Shown: positions 6,779 to 14,766 of the stretch, one piece after another | Position numbering within the stretch: the first letter of the stretch is position 1 | Layout of the letters: each line of letters begins with the position of its first letter | Source: Chitinophagaceae bacterium | GTDB lineage: Bacteria; Bacteroidota; Bacteroidia; Chitinophagales; Chitinophagaceae | Direction of reading: 5' to 3' | NCBI GenBank assembly: GCA_009996555.1 | Contig: JAACZX010000013.1 | Location: forward strand, 1 to 14,766 | DNA length: 14,766 nt | Program-made: the position numbers and the translations under genes | The notes under the pieces: generated by a model | Seen by the model: the letters and a program-made list of their open reading frames with translations, nothing else | Databases searched by the model: none | Told to the model about the DNA's origin: nothing

Positions 6779-6996
6779 TGCGTAAATAAACCATTTCAAA
6801 GCATGGGCTGTTCGTTAAAATCTGCATAGAATTGTTCTGCTGAAACGAACGGAATTGCTGTAATTTTTTATCGACGATTGTATTCCTCATTGCCAAAACT
6901 GTTAACAACTCAACTACTATAATCAATCTTTTTATTATCCAAATCTGGCTGTAAATGCTGTTGTTTGGATCAATTCAATTTTAAAAAAGCGCAAGT

Positions 6997-9900
6997 ATGA
7001 AACGATTGCTCTCCTTGTTTTTGCTGCTCACGTGCACTGTTGCGGTATTTGCTCAAACCCGTCAGATTAAAGGAAAGGTTTCTGATGAAACGGGTGCCCC
7101 GCTGGCAGGTGTAAACGTGTTGATCAGTGGCGGAAAAAACGGTGTACAAACCGATGCAAATGGTAACTTTTCCATTAATGCCCCCGGTACCGGTAGTGTA
7201 ACATTACAGATCAGCTTCAGTGGCTACAAAAGCATTACAGTTAAAGCCGATGAAAAAACGGAAGTAACAGTAAGTCTTGAAAAAGAAGTAACCGCCCTGG
7301 AAGATGTGGTGGTTATTGGTTACAACAGTATTAAACGAAAAGATCTTACTGGTACCGTTTCATCCATTGGTGCAGCGGAATTATCAAAGATCCCTGTTTC
7401 AAGTGCGGCTGAAGCTATTACAGGTCGTTTACCTGGTGTGCAGGTTACCACAACTGATGGCGCTCCCGGTGCAGAAATTGTTATCCGTGTGCGTGGTGGT
7501 GGTTCTGTAACACAGGATAACTCACCATTATATATTGTTGACGGTTTTCCGGTGAACAGTATTAATGATATTGCTCCAACAGATATTGCCAGCATCGACA
7601 TCCTGAAAGATGCTGCCACTGCAGCCATTTATGGTGCACGTGGTGCAAATGGTGTTGTCATCATCACCACCAAATCAGCAAAAGCTGGTAAAACAACCAT
7701 TACATTTAATTCATTTGGTACAGCACGCACATTACCCCGCCAGCTTGAAGTGCTTTCGCCTTACGAATTTGTATTGGCGAATTATGAATATGCACGCATC
7801 CGCACACAGGCCGATGTTGATGCTTTCACCAAATACTTTGGTGTGTATGAAGACCTGGAATTATACAAATACCAGAAAGGAACCAACTGGCAGAAAGAAT
7901 TGTTTGGAAATCCTGTTTACTCTCAACAACATAATCTGAGCATTACAGGTGGTACAGCTAAAACAAAATTTGCACTTAGTGCAACCAACAATACCGACCA
8001 GGGTTTGATCCAGGGATCGGGTTACATGCGCAACTACCTCAACTTTAAAATGCGTTTTGATTATGCTACACGTTTTGTGCATACCAGAATTGATGGCGCC
8101 GGTTCATCAGGCTCATCCAGCTTCCGTATTGGTGATGCTATTACCACACGCCCGGTAAATGGTATTGCTGATATGATTGAACTTGACCCAACAGGAACTG
8201 ATGATGACTATGAACAATTTCTGAAAAGCCTTATCAACCCGCAACGATTGATTGCACAGGATTACCGTAAGCGTACCAACTATACGCTCAACATGAATAT
8301 TGCCGGTACATGGAAGATCATTGAAAGCCTTTCGTACCGTTCTGAGTTTGGTCTTGATTTTGGTTTTGGTGATAACCGTCGTTACTGGGGTCCTCTCACC
8401 GGCGAATCAAGAAATGTGGGTGGCAATCTTCCATTAGGAGAAATCACCAATTCAAACTCCCGCAGCTTACGCTGGACAAACACACTCAACTTTAAAAAAT
8501 ATATTGGCAAGCACGATTTCACCTTCCTTGCAGGCCAGGAAATAAATATACTTGGTACAGGATTTTCTGAATACAACCGTGCCAAGTTCTTTGTTGAAAA
8601 CACAACGCCTGAAAGGATGTTTGCAAACATGACGCTTGGTACACAAGACAGGCATACTACAACTGTTTTTGCAGGTGAAAAAATTGCATCTTTCTTTGGA
8701 CAGATCATTTACCAGTACGACTCACGTTACATGCTTACCCTAACTGCCCGTGCCGATGGTTCAACCAAGTTTGCACCGGGTAACCAATGGGGTTTCTTCC
8801 CTGCTGCGGCCTTTGCATGGCGTGTATCAAACGAAGAGTTCATGAAAGGTGTTCGTTTTATAGATGATCTGAAAATGCGTGTGAGCTATGGTGAAGCTGG
8901 TAACAACCGTATCAGCAATGATCTTTGGCGTGTACAGTTTGCACCAACTGATAACCGTCCTATCGGTTTTGGTGATGTTGCGCAACCTTACTATGGTTAC
9001 AGATCAAACCTGTTGCCCAACCCTGCTATAAAATGGGAAACAACCATTACACGTAATGCGGGTATTGATTTTACACTGTTCAAGCAACGTTTGTCTGGTT
9101 CGTTTGATGTATACTGGAACACAACAAAGGATCTGCTTGTTGAATCAGATATTCCACAGATCACAGGTTTCTCAAAGCAATTACAGAATGTTGGTCAAAC
9201 ATCCAACAGAGGTATTGAGTTAGGATTAACCGGAACCATTTTGCAACGTAAGAATTTTCAGTTGTCGGCTTCCTTTAACATTGGTTTAAACAAATCAAAA
9301 ATTGATAAACTGGACGGCGTTTTGGAAAAACCATTCATGTCGAACTGGGCCGGTACCGATCTTAAAACACAAGACGATTACCGTGTGTATGTTGGTCAAA
9401 CAATTGGTTTAATGTATGGTTACGTTACCGATGGTATGTACACGTCAAACGATTTTGAATCGTACAACCCTGTTACAAGAACCTACACGTTAAAGCAAGG
9501 CGTTCCTAATATTGGTTCATTCCTTGGTGGTATCAGTGTACGTCCTGGCGTAATGAAATTAAAAGATCTTAACGGCGATGGCACAATCACAGCTGCAGAC
9601 CGCCAGGTAATCGGCAGGGCTTTACCAAAATACACCGGTGGTTTTGGATTGAATGCTGTTATAAAAGATTTCGATGTGAGTGCATTTTTCAACTTTGTTG
9701 TTGGTAACGATATATATAATACCGGCCGCATTTCTTACAACCAGTTTTACCGCACCAGTTATGGTAACATGCTCAATACTGTTAACTCGGGCAATCGTTA
9801 TACATACATTGACAATGAAGGTAAACAGGTGGTTGAGCTTGATCAACTGAGCAAATTGAATGCAAACGCTACAATGTGGTCGCCGTTTTCATTTGGTACA

Positions 9901-10191
9901 GCTGTTCCCGTGTTTCATTCATGGGCTGTAGAAGATGGCTCTTTCCTTCGCCTCAACAACCTTACTGTGGGATACTCACTGCCTAAAAATGTTATTTCAC
10001 GCATGCGTATGACAAAACTGAGAGTGTATGCCACTGTGTACAATGCATTCCTGTGGACAAAATACTCAGGTTACGATCCTGAAGTAAGCTCAACAAGAAG
10101 CGACGGCTATTCACAGTTAACCCCTGGTGTTGATTACTCTTCCTATCCAAAGAGCCGCAACTTTACAGTGGGCGTAAACGTAACATTCTAA
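6997..10191 (+). CDS. SusC/RagA-type TonB-dependent outer-membrane transporter
   Basis: A 1064-residue outer-membrane importer for oligosaccharides, driven by TonB. In order: signal peptide 1-19 (cleavage VFA/Q); carboxypeptidase-regulatory-like domain at about 22-97 (IKGKVSDETGAPLAGVNV); TonB-box-like LEDVVVIGY (101-109); plug domain at about 113-230 with the family signatures SPLYIVDGFPV (176-186) and ILKDAATAAIYGARGANG (202-219); then the beta-barrel, ending in FTVGVNVTF with terminal phenylalanine as BAM substrates do. There is no STN domain before the regulatory-like domain, so this is not the type that signals to an anti-sigma factor. Near the C terminus DLNGDGTITAAD (857-868) resembles a calcium-binding EF-hand loop, often seen in this family. 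The SusD-type partner starts 30 bases downstream. Pectin fragments are the likely substrate, judged from the neighbouring lyase. Confidence 0.96.
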   Translation: MKRLLSLFLLLTCTVAVFAQTRQIKGKVSDETGAPLAGVNVLISGGKNGVQTDANGNFSINAPGTGSVTLQISFSGYKSITVKADEKTEVTVSLEKEVTALEDVVVIGYNSIKRKDLTGTVSSIGAAELSKIPVSSAAEAITGRLPGVQVTTTDGAPGAEIVIRVRGGGSVTQDNSPLYIVDGFPVNSINDIAPTDIASIDILKDAATAAIYGARGANGVVIITTKSAKAGKTTITFNSFGTARTLPRQLEVLSPYEFVLANYEYARIRTQADVDAFTKYFGVYEDLELYKYQKGTNWQKELFGNPVYSQQHNLSITGGTAKTKFALSATNNTDQGLIQGSGYMRNYLNFKMRFDYATRFVHTRIDGAGSSGSSSFRIGDAITTRPVNGIADMIELDPTGTDDDYEQFLKSLINPQRLIAQDYRKRTNYTLNMNIAGTWKIIESLSYRSEFGLDFGFGDNRRYWGPLTGESRNVGGNLPLGEITNSNSRSLRWTNTLNFKKYIGKHDFTFLAGQEINILGTGFSEYNRAKFFVENTTPERMFANMTLGTQDRHTTTVFAGEKIASFFGQIIYQYDSRYMLTLTARADGSTKFAPGNQWGFFPAAAFAWRVSNEEFMKGVRFIDDLKMRVSYGEAGNNRISNDLWRVQFAPTDNRPIGFGDVAQPYYGYRSNLLPNPAIKWETTITRNAGIDFTLFKQRLSGSFDVYWNTTKDLLVESDIPQITGFSKQLQNVGQTSNRGIELGLTGTILQRKNFQLSASFNIGLNKSKIDKLDGVLEKPFMSNWAGTDLKTQDDYRVYVGQTIGLMYGYVTDGMYTSNDFESYNPVTRTYTLKQGVPNIGSFLGGISVRPGVMKLKDLNGDGTITAADRQVIGRALPKYTGGFGLNAVIKDFDVSAFFNFVVGNDIYNTGRISYNQFYRTSYGNMLNTVNSGNRYTYIDNEGKQVVELDQLSKLNANATMWSPFSFGTAVPVFHSWAVEDGSFLRLNNLTVGYSLPKNVISRMRMTKLRVYATVYNAFLWTKYSGYDPEVSSTRSDGYSQLTPGVDYSSYPKSRNFTVGVNVTF

Positions 10192-10221
10192 AAAGGTTCA
10201 ACTCATTCAAAAGCGATCGTT

Positions 10222-12063
10222 ATGAAAAAAATATATTTTGCTTTTATCCTTCTTGCAATGGCTGCAGCATTGCCTTCGTGCAAGAAATTTTTAGTGGCCG
10301 ATTCGCCTTCCAACTTCGATCCTGAATTTGTGTTTGGCAGCGAATCTGATGCAAAAAAATCGGTGAACAGTATTTATGCCCTGTTTAACCAGGATGCTTA
10401 TACATCACGCTTATCAAACAACTTTGCCGGCAACAGCGATATTGAAGTGGGTGGTGTATCTGCATCGCCAGATAATTCACGCCGTGATATCTGGTCGTTT
10501 GAAGCCACACCTGCCAATGGTGATCTTCTTACTGTATGGAACAACGGTTACAATGCCATCAACCGTGCAAACGAATGTGAAAAAGGTTTGATGGAGGTAT
10601 CGCTGGTAAAAGATCCCACAAACAAAGTGTACAATAACCTGCTGGGCGAAGCAAGAGCATTGCGGGCTTTATGGGCATATTGGTTAATGAATCATTGGGG
10701 CGATATTCCGTTTAAAACAACACCATCACGTGCAGGCGATAATTTTTACCTGCCCAGAATGAGCCGTGACAGTGTTCTCAGTTTTCTTATTGACAACCTC
10801 ATTGAAATTGAACCTAAAATGTCATGGGCCGAAGAACTTGATTTTGGCATTGAACGTATTAACCGTGAGTTTGTAATTGGTTTAATTGCCCGTTTATCAT
10901 TAATGCGTGGTGGTTACTGGCTGCACCCCGATATGACCATGAAACGCAAAGATGATTACATCAAGTACTATGAAATAGCAAATACATACAGCAAGAAGCT
11001 GATGGATCTGAAACCACGTCCTTTGCCTGAATACGCTACTGTGTTTGAAAATGTAAACAAATACATTAAACCACTTAACAGCGATGTGTTGTATGAAGTG
11101 GCATTTCATCCCGGCTTTGGTGATGTGGGCTGGAACCATGGTATAAGAGTAGATGCAGGTACGCATTCTTACGGTTCAGGTTCCAACTATTTATCACTTC
11201 CTATTTCTTATTATCACTCGTTTGATACATTGGACAAACGCTTACCGGTTACCTGCTATATTATTTCGTATGATAAAGATCTTATACAACAGCCCACTGG
11301 TACAGGATCAATTGCACCCGGCAAGTGGAACCGGATGTTAGTACCCGTAACACTGGGTGCTGCTTCTGCCAAAGGAACAGGTATTAACTGGCCGTTGATG
11401 CGTTATGCCGACATACTGTTGATGTTTGCAGAAAGTGAAAACGAAATAAACGGTCCCACTGCAGCTGCACAGGAAGCATTACGCAAAGTGCGCCAGCGTG
11501 CATTCCCAAGTACTGTATGGGCAGAAAAAGCAGATGCTTACATCGCATCAGTATCGGGCAGCAAACAGGCTTTCTTTAATGCTATTGTTAATGAACGTGC
11601 ATGGGAATTTGGTGGCGAATGTTTACGCAAGTATGATCTTGCCCGCTGGAATCTGTACGGCAAAAAAATTGCTGAAACAAAAAGCATATTAACCCAAATG
11701 GGTATTGATGGAATGAACGGAACAGGCACGTATGCAAACCTGCCCGACTACATGTACTACAAACGTGATTCAACAGATAAAAATCTCAAGATCGTTTGGT
11801 ATAACAAACATACAAAACCAGCTGTTGCCCCTCCGGTGATGAATTCTCCCAGCGTAGGCGATAACCCCAATGGTTATATCCGAATTGCATGGACAAGAAC
11901 AATGTTCAATACAACCACCAATGGTCCGGCTGATTTTATTCTCCGCACATGGAGAGGATATAAAGACGATAGCGGTACAGAATCTGTGCGGTATATTCTT
12001 CCGCTGCACAACTCTGTTATTTCAAGCAGCCTTGGTGTATTGCAAAATCAATATGGTTATTAA
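10222..12063 (+). CDS. SusD/RagB-type glycan-binding outer-membrane lipoprotein
   Basis: A 613-residue lipoprotein that caps the SusC barrel and delivers glycan to it. The lipobox is LPSC with acylated C20, followed by KKF. Family signatures: NNGYNAINRANECEKGL (107-123); EARALRALWAYWLMNHWGDI (143-162) in the TPR-like helical region; WPLMRYADILLMFAESENE (390-408); and the SusD hallmark IVNERAWEFGGECLRKYDLARW, within about 453-476. Length is slightly above the common 500-600 range. The start is the only ATG that places the signal sequence correctly. It sits 30 bases after the transporter gene and 34 before the next lipoprotein, so the three are almost certainly one transcript. Homogalacturonan oligomers are the inferred ligand, from context only. 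Confidence 0.95.
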   Translation: MKKIYFAFILLAMAAALPSCKKFLVADSPSNFDPEFVFGSESDAKKSVNSIYALFNQDAYTSRLSNNFAGNSDIEVGGVSASPDNSRRDIWSFEATPANGDLLTVWNNGYNAINRANECEKGLMEVSLVKDPTNKVYNNLLGEARALRALWAYWLMNHWGDIPFKTTPSRAGDNFYLPRMSRDSVLSFLIDNLIEIEPKMSWAEELDFGIERINREFVIGLIARLSLMRGGYWLHPDMTMKRKDDYIKYYEIANTYSKKLMDLKPRPLPEYATVFENVNKYIKPLNSDVLYEVAFHPGFGDVGWNHGIRVDAGTHSYGSGSNYLSLPISYYHSFDTLDKRLPVTCYIISYDKDLIQQPTGTGSIAPGKWNRMLVPVTLGAASAKGTGINWPLMRYADILLMFAESENEINGPTAAAQEALRKVRQRAFPSTVWAEKADAYIASVSGSKQAFFNAIVNERAWEFGGECLRKYDLARWNLYGKKIAETKSILTQMGIDGMNGTGTYANLPDYMYYKRDSTDKNLKIVWYNKHTKPAVAPPVMNSPSVGDNPNGYIRIAWTRTMFNTTTNGPADFILRTWRGYKDDSGTESVRYILPLHNSVISSSLGVLQNQYGY

Positions 12064-12097
12064 TAAAAACTGATTGGCCATTACTAAAAAAACAGCA

Positions 12098-13678
12098 ATG
12101 AAGAAATTACTTTTTATATCACTGGCAGCAACACTTGTATTTCTTGCCTGTAAAAAAATTAATGATCCGGGTGAAGCTCCCCGTTTGTTTCGCCCTGCTA
12201 TTAAAGACGCTTTGGAATCCAACGGAAACTGGATCAAGGCATCCTGGCAGGCTGTATCGGGCTCTGCCTCATACACTGCCGAAATAAGTACAGATAGTTT
12301 TAAAACTGTAGCAGCCACTGTAAAGGTTGATACAAATGTTCACCTGTTTGAAAATCTTTACTGGGAAAAATTATACCAGGTAAGAGTAAGAGCAAATGCT
12401 GCCGACACGGCAAAGAATTCAAAATTTGCCAGTCTGGGTGAAATTAAAACTGCACGCTTCCCTACTATATTAAATATTCCATCACCTGAAAACGAAGTAA
12501 ATGATAATTCTGTAAAAGTTAGCTGGACCACAAGTGGCGCTGTAGTTACAGAAGTAAAGATATTGCTTGCTGCAGACAGCTCTGTAGTAAAAACAGCTGC
12601 ACTTAACGGAACCGATGTTACCAATGCCTACAAGCTTGTTTCGGGGTTAAATGCTTCTACTTCGTATATCATTTTTCTTTACAGTGGTACTACCGTTCGT
12701 GGATGGGCCAACTTTCGCACAAAGGCTTCATTAACAGGTGCATTAATCGATTTGCGCAATATCACAGGAATGGCAAGCGTATTGGCTGACACTATTCCTG
12801 ATATTGCATCGGGAAGTATCATTTTACTGAAACGTGGAGAAACTTACAACATTAGTTCAACTATTAGTCTTGATAAAACATTGACCTTTATGGCTGGCGA
12901 TGATTTGTTAAACCCAAACAAGCCAATAATTAATTTTGCATCAAACTTTAATATAACGGCCAATAGCAATATTGATTCTTTGGTATTTAACGGTCTTATA
13001 TTGCGTGGGAACGATTTTAACAATAGGTATGTTTTTAATATCAATACTGCATGCAATATTGGCAAAGTGAAATTCGAAAACTGTGAAGCTGAAATATTCC
13101 GGGGCGTTTTCCGCACACAACAGCAGCCTGCCATTATTAATACTTTCGAAATGAATAACTGCGTTGTGGACAGTGTAAAGGATTATGGTGTATTTAATAT
13201 TAGTGTTGCCAGCAGCCGTGCTGATATTATAAAAATCACGAACAGTACTTTTTCTGATGCGCAGAAAATTATTGTTAGCGTTAACAACTCTGTTTCGGTT
13301 CTTGTAGAAAACTGTACATTCAACAATGCTCCCCTTGGTGGAGGCTCTGCTTACTATATTGACTACAGTTCTTCAAGTGCAAATACTGTTTCAAATGGCA
13401 TTACCGTAAACAATTGTATTTTCGGTACAGGTTGGGGTAATAATGGAAACTTCAATGTCAGAGATGTTCGAACTAACGCTGCAACTATCATCAACACAAA
13501 CAACAACTTTCGAACTTCGGACCATGTATCATCAGGTAATGATTTGCCCAACATAACGACCCTCACAATATCAGCAGTACAATTATGGCAAGATCCTGCA
13601 AATGATAATTTCAAAATAATCAACACATCATTTACAGGCAGAAACAATAGCGGCGATCCCCGCTGGTGGCCGCTATAA
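12098..13678 (+). CDS. Surface lipoprotein with fibronectin-III-like and beta-helix (DUF4957/DUF5123-type) regions
   Basis: A 526-residue lipoprotein with lipobox FLAC and acylated C18. Residues about 35-115 and 120-212 look like two fibronectin-III-type beta-sandwiches (NWIKASWQAVSGSASYTAEI and VKVSWTTSGAVVTEVKI). After about 220 comes a repetitive beta-helix-like part with many N-C, N-N and V-E-N-C turns (VKFENCEAEIF, VLVENCTFNNAP, ITVNNCIFGTGWG). It ends in FTGRNNSGDPRWWPL, the GDPRW-type ending I associate with DUF5123. Proteins of this kind accompany SusC/SusD pairs and pectate lyases in pectin loci; pectin binding or weak lyase-like activity is inference, and I see no clear PL1/PL9 catalytic set. 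Start: the ATG at 12098 is preferred to an in-frame TTG at 12074, since it gives a normal signal MKKLLFISLAATLVFLAC. It is the last gene before the terminator. Confidence 0.85.
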   Translation: MKKLLFISLAATLVFLACKKINDPGEAPRLFRPAIKDALESNGNWIKASWQAVSGSASYTAEISTDSFKTVAATVKVDTNVHLFENLYWEKLYQVRVRANAADTAKNSKFASLGEIKTARFPTILNIPSPENEVNDNSVKVSWTTSGAVVTEVKILLAADSSVVKTAALNGTDVTNAYKLVSGLNASTSYIIFLYSGTTVRGWANFRTKASLTGALIDLRNITGMASVLADTIPDIASGSIILLKRGETYNISSTISLDKTLTFMAGDDLLNPNKPIINFASNFNITANSNIDSLVFNGLILRGNDFNNRYVFNINTACNIGKVKFENCEAEIFRGVFRTQQQPAIINTFEMNNCVVDSVKDYGVFNISVASSRADIIKITNSTFSDAQKIIVSVNNSVSVLVENCTFNNAPLGGGSAYYIDYSSSSANTVSNGITVNNCIFGTGWGNNGNFNVRDVRTNAATIINTNNNFRTSDHVSSGNDLPNITTLTISAVQLWQDPANDNFKIINTSFTGRNNSGDPRWWPL

Positions 13679-13698
13679 AAAATTATTATTGAAAAACT

Positions 13699-13733
13699 AA
13701 AAACGCCGCAGCCTTTTTCACTGCGGCGTTTTT
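13699..13733 (+). terminator. Strong intrinsic terminator after the transport operon
   Basis: AAAAACGCCGCAG (13699-13711), a nine-base loop (13712-13720), then CTGCGGCGTTTTT (13721-13733): a perfect 13-base stem with a GC-rich core of eight pairs and a T run on the 3' side. The mirror A run would give a similar structure on the other strand. It begins 20 bases after the lipoprotein stop. Confidence 0.9.
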
Positions 13734-13772
13734 CCCAAAACCTGTTGTTAACGAGAAGCTGCTGCAAAAAAT

Positions 13773-13802
13773 GTTGCAATGAATTTCTATTGAAATGCTT
13801 TG
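13773..13802 (+). promoter_or_regulatory. Candidate promoter for the pectate lyase gene
   Basis: GTTG (13773-13776), 18 bases, then ATGCTTTG (13795-13802), which keeps TTTG of the TAnnTTTG pattern but not the TA. Transcription would start about 16 bases before the lyase ATG. The match is weak; the main argument is that a strong terminator upstream requires a separate start. Confidence 0.25.
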
Positions 13803-13824
13803 CGTAACTGATTAAACAAACAGG

Positions 13825-14766
13825 ATGAAACAGAACAAGTTTATTACTGCACTCGGAGCCGTATTTGCATGCGCTTCCTTTTACGCTTGTGCCCAACAGA
13901 AACAAATTACAACTGAAACAGAAACAAGAGCCATTGCTTTCCCCGGTGCCGAAGGTTATGGTAAATACACAACCGGTGGCCGTGGCGGCAAAGTAATGAT
14001 CGTTACAAACCTCAATGATAATGGCCCCGGCAGTTTACGTGAAGCTGTGGAAGCAAAAGGCAAACGTATTGTTGTGTTTGCTGTATCAGGAACCATTCAT
14101 CTCGAAAGTAAATTATTTATTAAAGGCGATATAACCATTGCCGGGCAAACAGCGCCCGGTGATGGTATCTGTATTGCTGATCACCCCGTTGGTGTAGCTG
14201 GTGACAATGTCATCATCCGTTACATACGTGTACGCATGGGCGATAAATACCAACGACAAAAAGGAATGGTTGATGGAAGCGGTGGCGATGATGCGTTTGG
14301 TGCATCAGGCCGCAAACATCTCATCATCGACCATTGTTCTTTCAGCTGGAGTACCGATGAAGTATGTTCTGTTTACAAAGGCGACAGCACTACACTTCAA
14401 TGGAACATCATTACTGAACCACTCAATTATTCTTATCATTTTGAAACAGGTGATAAAGATTGGGAGCATCATGGTTATGGTGGCATCTGGGGCGGACAAC
14501 ATTTATCTGCCCATCACAATTTGTTTGCGCATTGTGTAAGCCGTAACCCACGTTTCAACGGCGCAAGACTTGGTGCCCATGCAGAGTTTGTTGATTTCCG
14601 CAACAATGTGATCTATAACTGGCAACACAATAATGTGTATGGCGGTGAAGGTGGAAAGTACAACATGGTGAACAACTACTATCGTTACGGACCTGTCACT
14701 AATAAAAATGTCCGCTACCGCATTGTTAATCCATCAAAGCTTGATAAGCAACCATACGGACAGTTT
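13825..14766 (+). CDS. Secreted pectate lyase, PL1-type (partial, C terminus beyond window)
   Basis: Cleaves alpha-1,4 polygalacturonate by calcium-dependent beta-elimination. 314 codons are visible with no stop. The signal sequence (1-23) contains C16 and C22: FYAC may be a lipobox, or signal peptidase I may cut after ACA, so anchored or free secretion is open. The fold is a right-handed beta-helix. FPGAEGYGKYTTGGRGGKV (39-57) and NDNGPGSLREAV (64-75) are the usual opening. GGDDAFG (153-159) and IIDHCSFSWSTDE (167-179) supply acidic residues where PL1 enzymes bind calcium (D155/D156, D169, D178, E179). SRNPRFNGARLG (239-250) matches the R-x-P-R catalytic-arginine segment (R240, R243 candidates), followed by the NN-x-Y-NW strand (260-266). 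An in-frame stop at 13813 rules out a longer N terminus. It follows the transport operon by 146 bases and a terminator, so it may be transcribed separately. Confidence 0.93.
   Translation, partial: MKQNKFITALGAVFACASFYACAQQKQITTETETRAIAFPGAEGYGKYTTGGRGGKVMIVTNLNDNGPGSLREAVEAKGKRIVVFAVSGTIHLESKLFIKGDITIAGQTAPGDGICIADHPVGVAGDNVIIRYIRVRMGDKYQRQKGMVDGSGGDDAFGASGRKHLIIDHCSFSWSTDEVCSVYKGDSTTLQWNIITEPLNYSYHFETGDKDWEHHGYGGIWGGQHLSAHHNLFAHCVSRNPRFNGARLGAHAEFVDFRNNVIYNWQHNNVYGGEGGKYNMVNNYYRYGPVTNKNVRYRIVNPSKLDKQPYGQF

Larger units (their letters stand above)
6625..6996. other. Divergent intergenic region between the LacI regulator and the SusC-type gene
   Basis: 372 bases without a supported gene. It holds a promoter-like pair for the regulator (6643-6674, minus) and a LacI-style palindrome (6761-6778). 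It also holds a 9-base palindrome ATCGACGAT (6870-6878) and a GTTAAC at about 6901. The right half is AT-rich and becomes A-rich just before the transporter start, as is common for leaders in this phylum. No plus-strand promoter with both boxes well spaced could be identified; TAGAATTG (6827-6834) and TAATTTTT (6861-6868) each fit the -7 pattern with one mismatch but lack an upstream TTTG. Confidence 0.6.

Noticed and set aside
6870..6880. Second operator at ATCGACGAT in the lacI/susC-type gap
   Set aside because: It is a 9-base odd-centred palindrome without a central CG step, and similar short ACGATTG stretches occur in coding DNA (for example near 8245), so chance is likely.
12074..12097. 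TTG start for the beta-helix lipoprotein
   Set aside because: It would put eight residues before an already complete lipoprotein signal; the ATG at 12098 is sufficient.
13363..13905. A 180-codon minus-strand frame across the end of the beta-helix lipoprotein, the terminator and the lyase start
   Set aside because: It is antisense to two well-supported genes, reads through the terminator hairpin, and its product has no signal, motif or family character.
1..14766. CRISPR arrays, tRNA or rRNA genes, insertion-sequence ends, integrase or prophage genes, and sigma-54 (-24/-12) promoters in the gaps
   Set aside because: Looked for by eye on both strands; no regular repeats, cloverleaf patterns, transposase motifs or convincing TGGCAC-N5-TTGC sites in intergenic DNA were seen.

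Overview
The window reads as chromosomal DNA of a Bacteroidota bacterium, most likely of the Chitinophagaceae type. The evidence is a SusC/SusD pair with a surface-type lipoprotein, a short SSB of the Bacteroidota kind, A-rich translation starts with little Shine-Dalgarno signal, and several promoter-like sites resembling the Bacteroidota TTTG / TAnnTTTG pattern. The assignment to a family within the phylum is inference from protein style, not a search. I see no rRNA, tRNA, CRISPR array, insertion sequence or integrase.

Left part (1-5592), housekeeping and conserved small genes. On the minus strand lie the first 37 codons of a probable membrane protein, overlapped by ATGA with rpoN (sigma-54). 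A small secreted conserved protein runs divergently from rpoN and ends four bases from the stop of a large minus-strand PIF1/RecD-type helicase with HRDC and helix-turn-helix tails. Upstream of the helicase, on the same strand, is a short SSB without an acidic tail, with a questionable 27-codon ORF between them. Divergent from ssb is a small four-cysteine protein of a conserved but uncharacterised type, which ends exactly where the next minus-strand gene (lacI type) ends.

Right part (5593-14766), a pectin utilisation locus. A LacI-family regulator is divergent from a plus-strand set: a SusC/RagA-type TonB-dependent outer-membrane transporter, a SusD/RagB-type glycan-binding lipoprotein, and a lipoprotein with fibronectin-III-like and right-handed beta-helix (DUF4957/DUF5123-type) regions. 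A strong intrinsic terminator follows, then a secreted or lipid-anchored family PL1-type pectate lyase that runs off the window end. The likely scheme is that the lyase cleaves homogalacturonan outside the cell or on its surface, the two lipoproteins capture the fragments, SusC imports them, and the LacI protein senses a derived sugar. A LacI-style palindrome with a central CG, in the 372-base divergent gap, is a good candidate operator.

The most useful second looks are this operator, the terminator that splits the lyase from the transport genes, the helicase/tail-less SSB neighbourhood, and the two small conserved proteins of unknown function. I found no clear sign of a wholly new multi-gene system.
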